Made by a program: the position numbers and the translations under genes. From NCBI GenBank assembly GCA_024741835.1, contig JAENRP010000118.1, positions 57,509 to 121,508 on the forward strand: a DNA stretch of 64,000 nt, written 5' to 3'. The notes below the pieces were generated by a model, which saw only the letters and a list, made by a program, of their open reading frames with translations, made no database searches and was not told the DNA's origin. This document shows positions 10,839 through 22,461 of the stretch, piece by piece. The stretch comes from Diplocarpon mali. Lineage: Eukaryota; Ascomycota; Leotiomycetes; Helotiales; Drepanopezizaceae. Within the stretch, counting starts at the first letter, position 1. Each line of letters starts with the position of its first letter.

Positions 10839-12137
10839 GGAAGTCAAAGAAGGGAAGATCTAAATAACGTGCTCATCAGAACAGTAACATGACACGATGA
10901 AAATGGAGATATCGTACTGAACGGTTACCGCTTAGCTGACAATTCAAATAGCTTGACATGGTGGCTGCTATGCATTAACTATGGGACAAGACACGAGATC
11001 GCTAGAGCTAGCGCAAGCCGTTGTTGTCCTTAGTCACGACTCGATGGTTTACAGACGACCGCGAAGGCGACCGTGAATCCTGTCGTGTACTTCCAGCAGT
11101 GGAGCTTCAGAAGAGCAATGAATTATCCGGAAACAGTGGGACTGAATGACTGGCCGCCGCTATATACACCAGCGACAGCAAACGTGAGTCTGCTGATGAT
11201 GACTCTGGAGGTGCAGAGAGTTCTGATTCGCAACACTCGTGATATGGGGCAAGGCAAGGCAGATTTGAGTGCGGGACCTGGGTATCTGGCAAGCTGGGAG
11301 AGAGGTGTTGATAGCTGGTGGCAGCGAGGGGCTGGCTCAGTGAGGGCTTCCGACTAGGATCTCGGTGTGCAAATCGGGCGAAGCCATGACAGGGAGAACG
11401 CCTGCGAGAGACAAGAGAGAGCGCAAGCAACAAATCAATCCGAACAAGAAAGCCTCATAGAATTGCAGTGGGAGACCAAGGAAGACACTGGGCAACGCGA
11501 ACAGCAGATGACTGTTATGAGAATCCACCGTCGTGAGGTGAAGGCAGTCCGAGGCAGCGAGTGAGGCGTACGACGACGCCCGAGCCCGACAAGTGAGGCG
11601 TGCGGCCGAGGGATAAGTTGGCTGTCAGGTACAACAGACGGGAAATCCCCCACGGCCTCCCCGACACCTGTGTTGGAGAGCATCCCTTGCCGACTTCGAC
11701 GGGTGCGTGAAGCTGCGGAAAACAGAGATGCGAATGCGCATGCTCGTGGTGTGTGCGCATGGTATCTGCAGTATAGTGTGTGAAGAGGCGAAGGACGAGG
11801 CAGTTGGAGTTGATCGAAGTTTGCTGGCGGCTGGACCTCGGGCGCTGTTTGCCTGATATCGGAGGCTTTCACATCGGGGCCGTCACATGACTCGTATCAC
11901 GTGGCGCAATCAAGCGGCCAGCTCGGCATCGAAAGAAAAGATGCCCCTGATGCTGGATAATCGCCTGCCGATCCATTGTTACGTGCTTCCTACGCAAGAG
12001 TAGAGACCTGGTGCTTGTGTTCCACCATGTTTGCTTTCAATCGATGTTAGAAGGTCGCCGTTGGCGTGCGTCTATCGACTTCTCGCCTCGCCGAGTCTTC
12101 CACCTTACAAACACCACCGAATGTCCACGGTTGGACA
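10839..12137. other. intergenic, nothing convincing
   Basis: Upstream region of the C2H2 gene. Open frames (for example minus 11435-11872) begin at non-ATG codons and show no family features. Two TCACATGA motifs occur near 10118 and 11885; their role is unknown. Confidence 0.5.
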
Positions 12138-12491
12138 TCACCACTGCCAACCGTCTCTTCCACTGCTCGCCGTCTCTTCACGGTGAAATCGCCCTCCTGA
12201 AGAGTACGAATGCTCATGCCAGTCGTCTCTCGGCATTTGCGGCGTCGCCTTCGTCACCGAATCAGCCTCGAGCCGGAGGCTTCTCCGTACACGTTTCCAG
12301 CCAGTGGGAACAGACGAAAAGTCATATTGGTCACTGAATAGAGCTCCCTGTATCTCACTGCTAGCTTGAATCTCACGATGTCCTTCAGTCATAAAGTCAA
12401 TTCCGACTATCACGCCTGCATCTTCGTCTGCATCGACAGCAACATCCACATCTGCATCTCTCGTGTGCTGCACGCACGTTGGAACCCTCAT
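12138..12491 (-). CDS. hypothetical protein, 117 aa, weak
   Basis: Intact ATG-to-stop frame. The N-terminal part has an acidic Ala/Val/Asp repeat (DADVDVAVDADED); the remainder is Ser/Arg/Glu-rich with GWKRVRRSLRLEAD. No domain is recognised and there is no signal peptide or membrane segment. It may be a chance frame in GC-rich DNA, and the opposite strand is also partly open. Confidence 0.25.
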   Translation of the reverse strand: MRVPTCVQHTRDADVDVAVDADEDAGVIVGIDFMTEGHREIQASSEIQGALFSDQYDFSSVPTGWKRVRRSLRLEADSVTKATPQMPRDDWHEHSYSSGGRFHREETASSGRDGWQW

Positions 12492-14301
12492 TCATGAGTT
12501 AGTTACACAGGCACGCTGCACGTCTCTTTTTTAAGAAGGGGTTGGAACATGCCTCTCGCCGCCAACAAACTCCCAGGACGTGCCACGGCTATATTCTAGA
12601 GTCTTGCGAGATTGGTCTGCACACAAACAACATATACCTGGCGAGCTCCTATCCCATCCTGGGCCTGACCTTCTACCTCTCCTGTGGCTCGACAGCTACA
12701 CTCCGGCATCATTCGAGGTCGCCCATGTCCTGGGATCGCTCGGACGCAGAGAAGAAATCGCTTCCATGGCATCAACACCAACAACGGGAGCCAGCATTCG
12801 GGAGCAAAGCCAAAAAGCCACACATTACCTGGCATCGCGAGCGGGTATAGGCAAGCTCTGCATTCTGTCACATGTGACGGCGTGTACGGAATGTCGAGTG
12901 TCGAGGCTCGGGCCGTCAATGGGAAAGCCAGAGTCAGAGGCCTTGCTAGCCGGTTGCTGTGAAGATTCTTCAGCGAGCATGCAGCATGCAAGACGGTCCC
13001 GGATGGGCTTGGTGGCGTGCGGGGTGCCACGGTACCACGGTCGAGCGGCAGAAGTTCACTTACCCGCCGCTTCGAACGACATCGACATCGACTCGCATCG
13101 ATCGTCAACCTGATCCGACCCCGATCTTTCTGCGCGTCTATGAGGCGCCATGTGGGCTCGCTAAGATCTGATCACTTGTCATATTCAGTCATCTCGACTC
13201 CTTCTCCTTTACGGTTCGAGGCCGACATTCTCTGTCCATTGTTGCTGCAACGGTCTCCCGATCCGAATCGACGCCGTTCCCGGTGCTCCTCTCCTACTCC
13301 ATGCCACCCTTGTTTGCGCCTGTCTTGTATTCCCGCTCGGGGAACCTGTCCAGTCCGAAGACGGACTCCAAATTACTGGACCCACGATGAATCCATCTTT
13401 TTCCAGACGATCGCAGCCAGGACGAGAGTTGACCACCGAGGTCACGATGTACGGGAAAAGGCACCGCATAAAGAGCTTCTAGCCGGCAACACAGCTTGCA
13501 TCCCTTCCCGGGATGAGCTTCATGAAAGATCTAGAGCGGACCAGAAGCAACGTCTTGGAGACAAGGTTCTGGTATGCCTGTGGAAACGATCTATCTGAAA
13601 TGCAGACCGTTTCGATAGAGCTGGCATCCCTCCGCTGCAGGCAGTAGAAATACTCGTTGCTCGAGATATAAGTCTTGTGCTCCGCCGGTTAGTATTTCTT
13701 TCCTCGTGTACTAACGTGTACCAACTTGTTTACTATCTGCTTGGTATCCTCAATTTCTTGCCCATATCATATTCTCTGAACTCGGGTATTCACCCGGCTT
13801 GAAATCATTGACACGTCTCAAATATGTAAGTGATCGGGCAACGATAACGTTTAAAGCACACACTCACTAACAAGTCGGCAAGAATCGCCGCTAACTCGCC
13901 TCTATCATCCCCGGAACCCGGTGCTCGTCGAGTACGCTCCGCACTACCCCTATACTATTCTCACCAACGCCAGGACCTGGGGAGCCAGATTCTCTCTCTC
14001 TCTCGTCCAGCGCTCTCCCCGGATCGATCTATCAAACACACAGCCGGCACATCACCACAACCCAAACTCCAAAATCTCTCCCCAAGCCTCCAGCCCTCGG
14101 CTACGCGACCCGATACCGTACAACTCGAAGCCGCATCGTACCCCATACTCTGGCTGGTGCGACGCGAGCATACGCGCGCTATTCTTCCCTCCACCTGTTA
14201 CCTCTCTCCTGCCCCTACCCAACGGCTCAAGACCTTCCGTACCGAACCCACACCCACTTGGAAGCGACGCTGATCAGCCGCCAGAGCAGGCTAAGCACAG
14301 C
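12492..14301. other. intergenic, no supported gene
   Basis: Long but unsupported plus-strand frames at about 12580-13113 and 13017-13598 start at non-ATG codons or lack splice context. The part from about 13600 to 14300 is probably the promoter and leader of the small gene at 14302. Confidence 0.45.
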
Positions 14302-14484
14302 ATGTGCGACTACGAGAACTTCCAGTTCTTCTGCGGCCACGCATCCTCGCGGCTGCTCTCGTACTGCCACTTCGCGCGCACGGATCCCTACCACCAGTGC
14401 TTCGGCGTCAAGGTCGTCAGACATACGTGGGTGCAGAACGTGGCGTGCCAGGGGTGTTTGGAGGCTATACGCAAGCGTCGGTGA
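14302..14484 (+). CDS. small Cys/His-rich protein, 60 aa
   Basis: Starts MCDYENFQFFCGH and ends AIRKRR; five Cys plus several His in 60 residues. The start CDY...F.CGH resembles a widespread group of small uncharacterised fungal proteins that begin with Cys-aromatic and a CGH motif; this is from memory and not verified. Paired Cys (C-x2-C near residue 50) could bind a metal. There is no signal peptide, so it is likely intracellular. A longer in-frame extension upstream exists but is low-complexity and without the Cys pattern, so the internal ATG at 14302 was chosen. Confidence 0.6.
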   Translation: MCDYENFQFFCGHASSRLLSYCHFARTDPYHQCFGVKVVRHTWVQNVACQGCLEAIRKRR

Positions 14485-16178
14485 TTGGATCTGTTCTGTT
14501 CTGTTTCGCTATGCTGTGCCCTGCTCTGCTCGGCTTTCTTGGGATTCAGGAGTCAGAATGCGGGATGGAGGTCTGCGGGAGGGTTTGAAGCTGTCGGGCA
14601 TGGGATGGACGGGCGGGAGGCGCCAACACTAGAGGGTTAGCTGGAGGACGTTGAAGAAGTCGAGGTAAGGTGAGCTTAGATGAGATGAAGCTTCGTTTCA
14701 TCTTATTGAACCCACCTCACCTCACCTCTCTACGCAGCGCTGTACCTGTGGTCAGCAAGCGATCGCCGTACCTCATCACCGTAAACCGCTCGCTCGCTTA
14801 GGTCCTCGGCTCCGTGTACAGTATAGCCGAAGTACAGGACAGCTACGACCACCGACCCACTCACTCCTCTTCCTCGCCCTCCCTTACTTACCCTCCCTCA
14901 CCTATCCTTACCCCCATTCTCATCACTCAATCACCCCATTACCTCGCCTCCCAATCTGCGGTTTAAACCACTCCCTACGTCCAGCGGCGTTATACCCCCT
15001 GGGAGGATAGGCTCTGATAGAGAGTAGCGGGCTTCACGCCTACCAAGCATGTAGATAACCGCGTAACTGCGTACGGGCGGGTAGTTCTGGGTAATAGTAT
15101 CAGTATTTGTATTGGTATTAGGTAAAGAAAAGGAGAATACGGAGGAAGATTCAATACAGACTGTCAGAGGAATCAAGACAAAAAGCAGGACGCGGAAACG
15201 GCAACGGAATCAGAAATGCAACCGCGAAAACGAAACGATGAAAAGAGGGTAGAGGACAGAGTCAATAAGAGGGAGAGGGGGGCTGATGGGAGATGCACAA
15301 CTACCTACCTCACATAGCTACCTACCTTGCATGGCTACAAGTTGCAAGCTCCAAGTTCCGAGCCAAGACTTCGTTCCCACCTCCTCTCTCCTCTCTTGCT
15401 CTGCGATACAAAGAGGGAGGCGGATGTGGATGCGGATATGGATGCGGATATGGATGCGGATATGGATATGGATATGGATATGCTGCGGCGCCTGTACGAC
15501 GTCGCAGTAAGGGCAGAGAGTGGTGATACAGAAAAGGAGACAGGGAGAGATACACCTGTCCACAAGGGCGCGGTGGCAGGTTTGCATAAGCGACGTAGGT
15601 CCGGGTATAGCCTATAGATACCTCTAATCAACCGCATACGAATAGATGGCCTTGGTACAGGCACGGAGCCGGTGTGCCACGGTGTGTATTCCTGCGGTGC
15701 CTGAGAAGGGAGACAGGTGCATGAGCACAGGTTGTGAGACGGAGAACAGGTTGTAGTGGAGATTATGTGCTGTGAGACGGGATGGTGTGTTAAAGTGGAG
15801 ATGAAGGAATATGATATCGTAGAGGCGGCGAGATGAGGGAACTTCTTTCGTAAGGTTTTGAAGAGAGCACCAAGGAATAGGGAGGAGTTTCGTCGTGCAG
15901 CAGAGAAATTTGTGCGTGGATTGACGGCTAGGGACAAAGGGTGTGGTGTGGAGAGGTAAAATAAGAGGTGACTTCTCTGCTCTTGAAGAAAATGGATGTA
16001 TCGTGCATGCGCCGTACACCCAAACATTCTATCCAAGCCCACTGTTCAACCTCAGAAGGTCTCTCAAACCCTGTCGCTTCACTTTTAACCCCCTACAGTC
16101 CGCACCCCTTCGATGCCTCGGCGTCATATATGTACTCGGTTCTAACCCCAACATTTTCTACGTCTTCCCCAAGACCTG
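14485..16178. other. intergenic, with a GGATAT minisatellite
   Basis: No supported gene. It holds the short tandem repeat at 15421-15482. Frames seen on the minus strand at 15335-16042 run through this repeat and have no domain features. Confidence 0.5.
15421..15482. repeat. GGATAT/GGATGC tandem repeat
   Basis: About ten hexamer units, GGATAT alternating with GGATGC and then pure GGATAT. Confidence 0.9.
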
Positions 16179-16828
16179 CTACTGATTCTCGGCCCCTTCA
16201 ACAACGCCTACAATATTATACCGCTTCGAGAAGAACGTTAGCCAATCCTCCAGCACGCCCTTCTCCTTGTCTGACAAATCTGCCCAGTCGGCGCGCACAT
16301 CTTCTGCTTTTGTGCTGGTGAGACCGAGGGCGCGAGAGGCGTCGCGGCCGGCGAACACTAGGTGGGTGACACGGTTAGCTCTTTCTGGACTCTCAGGATG
16401 GCTAGCAATTTGGAGAGAGTATCAAACTTTGATATAGAGGGGGTTATTTGGAGGGCTGAGTGATAGAGTTAGAACTAGTACCATGATATGATCCTCCAGG
16501 CAAATAGCTCTTATTCCCTGTCACATCAAAGACCTTTCCCTAAGCCCGAACCCATGAGTTCCCGTCCATCTGTATCTGGGTTTGCGACTCGGGTTTGCGA
16601 CATACCTTGATAGCGACATAGCATAAGTTGTGTGGGGGATTCGTCCCTGGTGGGGTTAGCACATTGCCTACGTCTATGCAATACTTTCTAAAGAGCATAG
16701 GAGATTTAGCGATAGTCAAAGGCACAGAGGAGCGTACCATCAGCTTTTGAAAGCGCATCTAGAGAGATGGGATCGGATTTTGGAGGGGCAAGGTTGACGG
16801 GGGTTTTGGGCTCGAATTTGCCCGCCAT
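16179..16828 (-). CDS. MAPR / cytochrome b5-like heme-binding protein (Dap1-type)
   Basis: Exons on the minus strand: 16828..16738, 16646..16606, 16539..16482 and 16357..16179; 122 aa, frame preserved. It starts MAGKFEPKTPVNLAPP. The b5-fold core has CYVAIKGKVFDVTGNKSY, then LPGGSYHVFAGRDASRALG, and ends DWLTFFSKRYNIVGVV. This is the signature of the membrane-associated progesterone receptor family (yeast Dap1, human PGRMC1), in which heme is held by Tyr and not by the paired His of true cytochrome b5. Family members act in sterol synthesis and P450 function. Unlike Dap1 or PGRMC1 there is no N-terminal membrane segment, so this looks like the short soluble form. It is transcribed divergently from the Mgr3-like gene, with 331 bp between starts. 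Confidence 0.9.
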
Positions 16829-17159
16829 TGTGTTGATATTTGGTTGTGGAGGTTATTATTGACTTCTCGCCGTAGAAAGGACGTCCCGAGTTCTTTTTCG
16901 AAGAGTAATGAAGCTTGTCAATTCCACATTACACAGTCGAGGTCCTAAGAGTGATGAGCTTAGTACCCTGGGGATGTGGGGTAATTTGCCGTGATTTACA
17001 GGGTCTATTTCTGCCTCATATCTCGGGCTTGAGTCACGATCCTTGACTCGGCATTATGAAGCTATTCAGAAACTTTGGGGCTGGACAATCTGCCATTGAG
17101 CGCAGAAAACCCTGCTCCAGCTTGACCTGAAATCATCTACCTGCAAGAGAGCTGTAATC
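16829..17159. promoter_or_regulatory. shared divergent promoter region (MAPR / Mgr3-like)
   Basis: 331 bp between two divergent ATGs. A TGAGTCA site (bZIP/Gcn4/AP-1 consensus) lies at 17030-17036, followed 8 bp later by the near-complement TTGACTCGG. A role is inferred from position only. Confidence 0.45.
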
Positions 17160-18574
17160 ATGTTTGGCCCGCGTTTTAAGAGCGCCCTGCGACCAGCAGC
17201 ACAATGCCTTCAACAGCAGCGCAGAGAAGCACTACGACAGAAGTGCATCTCACACCAGATGCGACAGCGCAGATACCAGTCATCTAGACCCTTCTTTACA
17301 GCTTCCAAGCTGTTATTCAAAGCACACCCTTACTCTGTATCAGCTGCAGTACTCCTGTAAGCCTACCACCCAGCCATTTCAATGCTCTGAATCCAAATCA
17401 AAGGCTAATGTATGACCAACCATGATAGTATACTCTTCGGCGCGGGAACCCTCATGTACTCCAACTACATCTACCACAGCTACATCATCGGCGCCTTCCA
17501 CGCCTACCCAGAGCCGGTAGCTAAACAACTTCGCAAAGCCCTCTATTACACCAACATCTCTCTCGAGCCCAAGAACGCCTTGAAGTACTACCGCGAAGCC
17601 CTGCGCGTCGCCGACGAGATGAACATCGATCCTTTCTCTGACGAGATCATGGGGGTCAAGATACAAGTAGCTACATTGATGGAGCGGATCCAGCAGTACC
17701 AGAAAGCGATTGACGTGCTCGAGATTGTGAAGGCGGATAATTTGAAATGGATCGAGGCCCTGGGTAGCAAAGAGGGCAACGCGGGGAAGAGGACGAGAAT
17801 TCTGGGGAAGACAATCGCGGTGAGTGTCAAGTTGGGAGAGCTGTATTCGAATCAGTATGTGCTGGAGAAGGAGAAGGCGGAGGAGAGCCTGGTGTGGGCT
17901 GTTGAGAATGGGCTGAGAGAGCAGCAGAGACGGGAAAAAGAGGGGGTCAAGGAGGGGGAGGGGGATTGGATAAGTGCTGAGGAGCTGGGGGGTACTTTCG
18001 AAGGTGTGCCTCTAATTCTGAATCGAGGGGATCCAGGAGGCCTTGAATCGAGATGCAGGGACTGACTTTATATAGCATTGGGACACCACTACGAGGAGAA
18101 GAACCAGCACTACCTTGCCGCCCCTCTATTCCTTCAGGCTCTAACCCAATCACCGCCCGGGAGTTGCCACACAGCTGTCCTGAGTAGGCTGTCCACCTTT
18201 TTCACCCCATACAGACCACACAAAACTAACACCCCCCAGTGAACAACCTCTCAATCTCCCTCGCTCAACAACTTCCGCCATCTACATCAACACCCTCGCC
18301 CTCTCGCGCACAACTAGTAAGTAACGCCCGCGCATGGGCCGAGCGTGCCGTTGCCGTCGCAGCCAAGATCACGCCGCCTGAGCGCACCGAAGAGTGCGAT
18401 ATCGGATGTGCGGTTGCGACGCATAATTTGGGCGAGTTTGCAGAGATGGATGGCGATATCAAAGAAGCGAGGAGAAGATTTGAGGAGGCAAGAGTGCTGT
18501 CGCAGAAGGCTGGGTTCGAGGAGGGGCTAACAAATGCTGAGAAGGGATTGAAGAGAGTGAAAAGGGAGAATTAG
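17160..18574 (+). CDS. MGR3: Mgr3-like mitochondrial inner-membrane TPR protein
   Basis: Exons 17160..17356, 17429..18003, 18076..18183 and 18240..18574; 404 aa. The N-terminus (MFGPRFKSALRP..) is basic and Arg/Gln-rich, as in a mitochondrial presequence. One membrane segment follows at about residues 57-80 (SVSAAVLLILFGAG), then IIGAFHAYPEPVAKQLRKAL. The soluble part is TPR-like helices: ALKYYREALRVADE, KIQVATLMERIQQYQKAI, LGHHYEEKNQHYLAAPLFL and ATHNLGEFAEMDGDIKEA. In yeast Mgr3 binds the i-AAA protease Yme1 with Mgr1 and helps deliver substrates; this role is inferred from the architecture. The intron after residue 66 falls inside the membrane segment. OMA1, another quality-control protease gene, lies 12 kb away. 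Confidence 0.85.
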
Positions 18575-20375
18575 GGAAGTTTTCAGGGTTTTTGTATGAT
18601 ATATTTATAAGTGATAAGAACCTATGACTAATATGTTTTGGAGTGGTTTATCTTGGCTGAGTCAAAAGGCCCATTTAGTTTGAAGCTGTTACCCTCAAAC
18701 TATTTATCCAAATCGCTATTAATTTACCTATAAAAAGTCGTCTAGAGTCTATTCTTGATATATCTTGTTCTTGCATTATTCCTTTTGCCGCTTGTAGTTT
18801 GCTTTGGCAATAAAATGAGGTTTCTATGGTTGGCGCTTCTAATAGATCTTATGCTATATACAATGCATTGCTTGTAATAGTAACCACTAGACACACTCTT
18901 CATACTGCTAGACTCTTCTGTTCACCTTTCAAAATCTATAGTTCTCTCTTGTGTTAATTTTGCTTCACTCCTTGTCCTAGCACAAGCGCCAGCACTAGTG
19001 CTTGCACGTCCAGATGGCGATCAGCTAAGCGAGAAGTAAATAAATATTTCAACAAGACCGAACTTTTCACTCCCTTGATTTTGCGTTCTCTGACACAACT
19101 CTTTTACAACAACTACGCCTCGTAAGAATAAGAGCAATCTGACAAGCACAGATAACAGCAATGATAATAACAGAAGCAAAAGCGAAAACAACCGCACCAG
19201 AACCACCACTGACCCTCAGAGCCTTAACCTATTCAACCCAGAGTTCATCTTATTTCCTATCTCCATTACCACCATCATGGCCCATAGGGTCTCTAACACT
19301 GTTCTTGCCGCTTGTTCTCCGAAAATCAGCCGAATCTGGACAGATAGAGGCCTATAGCACGGGTAAGGCAGCTCTTTCCCTGCTTTTCTACATGCTGAGT
19401 GAGGTTGGGGGGTTTGGAATTTGAACTGATTCTTGAGAGTTGATCTTGCTGCTTTGGTACCGACAGGTTCTGTGGCTGCAGAGGAGGAGGAAGAGGAGGG
19501 CAAGAAAGGCAAAANNNNNNNNNNNNNNNNNNNNNNNNNNNNNNNNNNNNNNNNNNNNNNNNNNNNNNNNNNNNNNNNNNNNNNNNNNNNNNNNNNNNNN
19601 NNNNNNNNNNNNNNNNNNNNNNNNNNNNNNNNNNNNNNNNNNNNNNNNNNNNNNNNNNNNNNNNNNNNNNNNNNNNNNNNNNNNNNNNNNNNNNNAGAAT
19701 AATGGATCGTACTGAGCAGAGCATCCTGCTTACATGAGATATACCTGCTGGCGATTTGACGCAGGAGCTGTGACCTTGATAAAATCTTATGTTTTCGATC
19801 TTTCCGCGAGCTATCTTATTTCGGCGATGATTTGGAATATGACCTAGGCATGAGATAAGAGCTATCTAGAGCTTGATTTCTTATTCCAAAACTGGCATTC
19901 GAACCTAATCCATACCTAATCTCTAGAATTTCCAATTCATTAGCCGATAGTTGAATAAATGCGTTATGCTTAGAAGACGGGCTGAAAATATCTTCTTGGT
20001 CTTTGTGAGTTGCCTTCTCTTATTCTCTCATATCTCAAGAGAATTTCAATCTAAATCACACCTCAAATTATATCTTTCTATCTATAGTTAAGTGGTCGAC
20101 CAGTATTAACCACCCGAGGACTTTTGACTAGAAGCATAGGGAAAAACCAATTTCATCACTTCTAGGTAAATACTAGAATTGCGATCATAGACTTGATTTG
20201 TCATCCTGAGTTTCTCCCTCACCTTTCGCAAAAGTTCTGAAGAGTTTGGCTCTCGCCCTTGCTAAATTTCAGAACTAGACTGCCCACCAACATCGGCAGC
20301 CCCGAAAGGAAAGCAATCGACATACTTAAATTTCTTTCAACCTCTGAGCTCTACATTGAACTTTCAGAAGTAAAG
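18575..20375. other. AT-rich intergenic region with assembly gap
   Basis: No supported gene. AT-rich DNA. A short inverted repeat around AGCACTAGTGCT occurs near 18990. N run at 19515-19695. Short frames at 19161-19424 and around 19100-19360 look protein-like in two frames but cannot be joined to anything. Confidence 0.5.
19515..19695. other. assembly gap (181 N)
   Basis: Run of N in the given sequence. Confidence 1.
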
Positions 20376-21302
20376 ATGTCCAGCTGTAATAGATCCCTTG
20401 AAGCAGAGAGGGACAAGACCTGTGAGCTTTGGTATTGGATTGAATGCGCCAAGGTAAGCGAGCCTTTGTTTTCTTTCTGAACACGTCCGATCTCCGCCAG
20501 CAACAGAGCAACCATGCCTCTACATCTGCGTCTCGCGCATCTTCCTGCACAGGACAGAGAGCCTCAGCTAACAGCCGCAGTCCATAGGTTTCCACGAAGG
20601 CGTCATCTCCATCCCTGAGGCACGGCGTCTCGCCGACAGATACCTCCTCAAGAACCCCTCCATTAGCCGCGAGAAGGCGCGCATCCCGGTGCTGAATACC
20701 TTCCTCCACGAGTCCCGCCTCCTGCAGCGCTATCTCGTCTTCGGCGTCCTCTTCCCCGCCGTGTATCGCTGGTCCATGGACGCGCCGCACGACCGCGTCC
20801 AGGGCGCCATCCCGCAGGACCGCGACCAGCGACTCCGCTACTGGCGCGAGCGAGCGATCCGAGACCCGACCGTGCCCGGGGCGTTCGAGGCGGTGATGGA
20901 CCCGCTGCTCGATCGGAGGTTCGTCTACGGCCCGAGAGCTCCTGGCGAGCACCCGTCCTCCCCGGGCCTGCGGGTTCGGATGGCGGGTTACCTGAGCTGG
21001 AAGTTCGTGCTGAGCTGCGAGATTGTGTACGCGGGCTTGGTCTCGAGATTGTATGTCGAGGCCTACGACCGTGATAAGTTCCACGGCCCGTACTACAACG
21101 CTGTGAGTCCCTGCTCTACCGCAGCTCGTGGAGGAAAGGAGCTGATCTCGTGACCCAGTGCGTCCCTTATCTCCAAATGGTCAAGGATGATCCGCTTATG
21201 GCCCCTTACTACATCGAACCTGCAGAATGGCCGGCGACTATCAATATGGATGAGGATTCGGCCATCAGGGTTTCGGAGCGTATTCATCAAGAGTTGCCTT
21301 GA
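20376..21302 (+). CDS. uncharacterised fungal protein, 247 aa
   Basis: Exons 20376..20453, 20581..21102 and 21159..21302, frame preserved. The first intron (127 bp) has a GTAAGC donor, a CTAAC branch site and a CAG acceptor; the second has GTGAGT and CAG. The protein starts MSSCNRSLEAERDK. Recognisable blocks are FHEGVISIPEARRLADRYL, REKARIPVLNTFLHESRLLQ, RYLVFGVLFPAVYRW, RMAGYLSWKFVLSCEIVYAG and YIEPAEWPATINMD. No signal peptide; one or two moderately hydrophobic helices but no clear membrane span. I cannot name the family. It is convergent with the WW-domain gene, with 195 bp between stops. Confidence 0.8.
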
Positions 21303-21497
21303 TTGCTGTATCGGATGGATAGTGGCAAAATTTTTGAGGACGCGCAATCAGAATCTACAGGGTCCAAGTAGTTGAGGGCATATGAAAGAAGACGTTGAAA
21401 TCACGCTAGGGTAGCTCTTTCCGCGAAACGATTGAGTAACAACGCCTTCTGTGAGAAGCAATATTCTGGGCGATCTCTCCTAACCACTTGATACTGT

Positions 21498-22461
21498 TCA
21501 GTCCGACCCATAAGCCTCTTCGTAGGCTTCTTCATACTCATGTCTCGCCTCCTCGACCTCTTCCTTGTCACTGCTGCTGACGGAGTGCCCGTCATTATCC
21601 ATGTCAGGAAGTGGTGCCTCACCTCCGTATCCAGCTCGAGAGTTCTCATTGTCATCATCATCTAAGTTGACTTGTTAGTATGAGATATTGAAAACTCTGA
21701 GCTAAAGACCTTACCGAGAGCATTGGCTACGAGTGCACCTGCGACAGCCCCAACAGCCAATCCACCAGCTGCTCCTAACATCATTTTCTTCTTGTCGCTC
21801 TTCTCATCCTTCTTGGCATCTTGATAGCCTCCGGAACCACTAGGATAACCACCTTGATGTTCACCGTAACCTGGCTGGCCCCCATAGCCACCCGAGGCAC
21901 CATACTGATCGCCAAATCCTCTGTTCGCATCGTATCCTTGTCCGGGGTACGACGGACCGGTAGGAACCGTCCAGATTACCTTGCTGACGGAAACCTCGAG
22001 GTAGGCCCAGCGCTGGCCGGCTGGATCCCAGAGAGCGGACCATCCCTGTGGAAGAGATGGAGTAGGTGGAAGGCCACCGGGAGCGCCATACTGCTGAGGA
22101 GGAGGGCCTCCGTACTGGCTCGGAGCGGGACTGTATTGGTTTGGAGGGGGCGCATTGTATTGGCCAGGGGGTGGAGAGTTGTATTGGCCTGGAGGCGGAC
22201 TTGAGTAGGACGGGTGGGTGTTATATTGAGGCTGAGGAGGAGCACCATAGCCTTGCTGCGGCTGCTGTTGTTGTTGACCGTAGTACGATGCCTGCTCTCC
22301 TCCATACCCTAGATTCGCGGCAGCATTAGTTGCTTGCACCTACGTCGGGCGGGGTAAAACTGACCTCTCGAGGCATCCTGAGAATGTGCTCCTTGGCCTG
22401 GGCTATCGTCCTTCTTCATCAACCCCTCGAACTCTTTGTTGAGCTTATTGAAGAACGACAT
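21498..22461 (-). CDS. WW-domain protein with proline-rich linker and glycine zipper
   Basis: Exons on the minus strand: 22461..22365, 22308..21715 and 21661..21498; 284 aa. The first intron is 56 bp (GTCAGT, ACTAAT branch, CTAG). It starts MSFFNKLNKEFEGLMKK. A Gln-run and Pro/Gln/Tyr-rich repeats (SPPPGQYN, APPPNQYS) precede a WW domain at about residues 117-148 (LPQGWSALWD ... VSKVIWTVP). Then come a Gly/Tyr-rich stretch, a Lys-rich DAKKDEKSDKKK and a hydrophobic glycine zipper (GAAGGLAVGAVAGALVANAL), with an acidic tail rich in EEAYEEAY. WW domains bind Pro-rich ligands; the zipper may embed in or contact membrane. Function unknown; a WW protein with a similar Gly-rich end lies at 42610-43479. 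Confidence 0.85.

Noticed and set aside
12580..13598. Two long plus-strand frames (177 and 193 codons)
   Set aside because: Neither begins at ATG, no splice sites join them, and other frames are similarly open.
15335..16042. 235-codon minus-strand frame
   Set aside because: Its C-terminal third is the GGATAT repeat read as Ser/Ile; no domain and the opposite strand is equally open.
16540..16758. 72-codon minus-strand frame inside the MAPR gene
   Set aside because: It reads through two introns in the wrong frame; the spliced reading gives the complete b5-fold.
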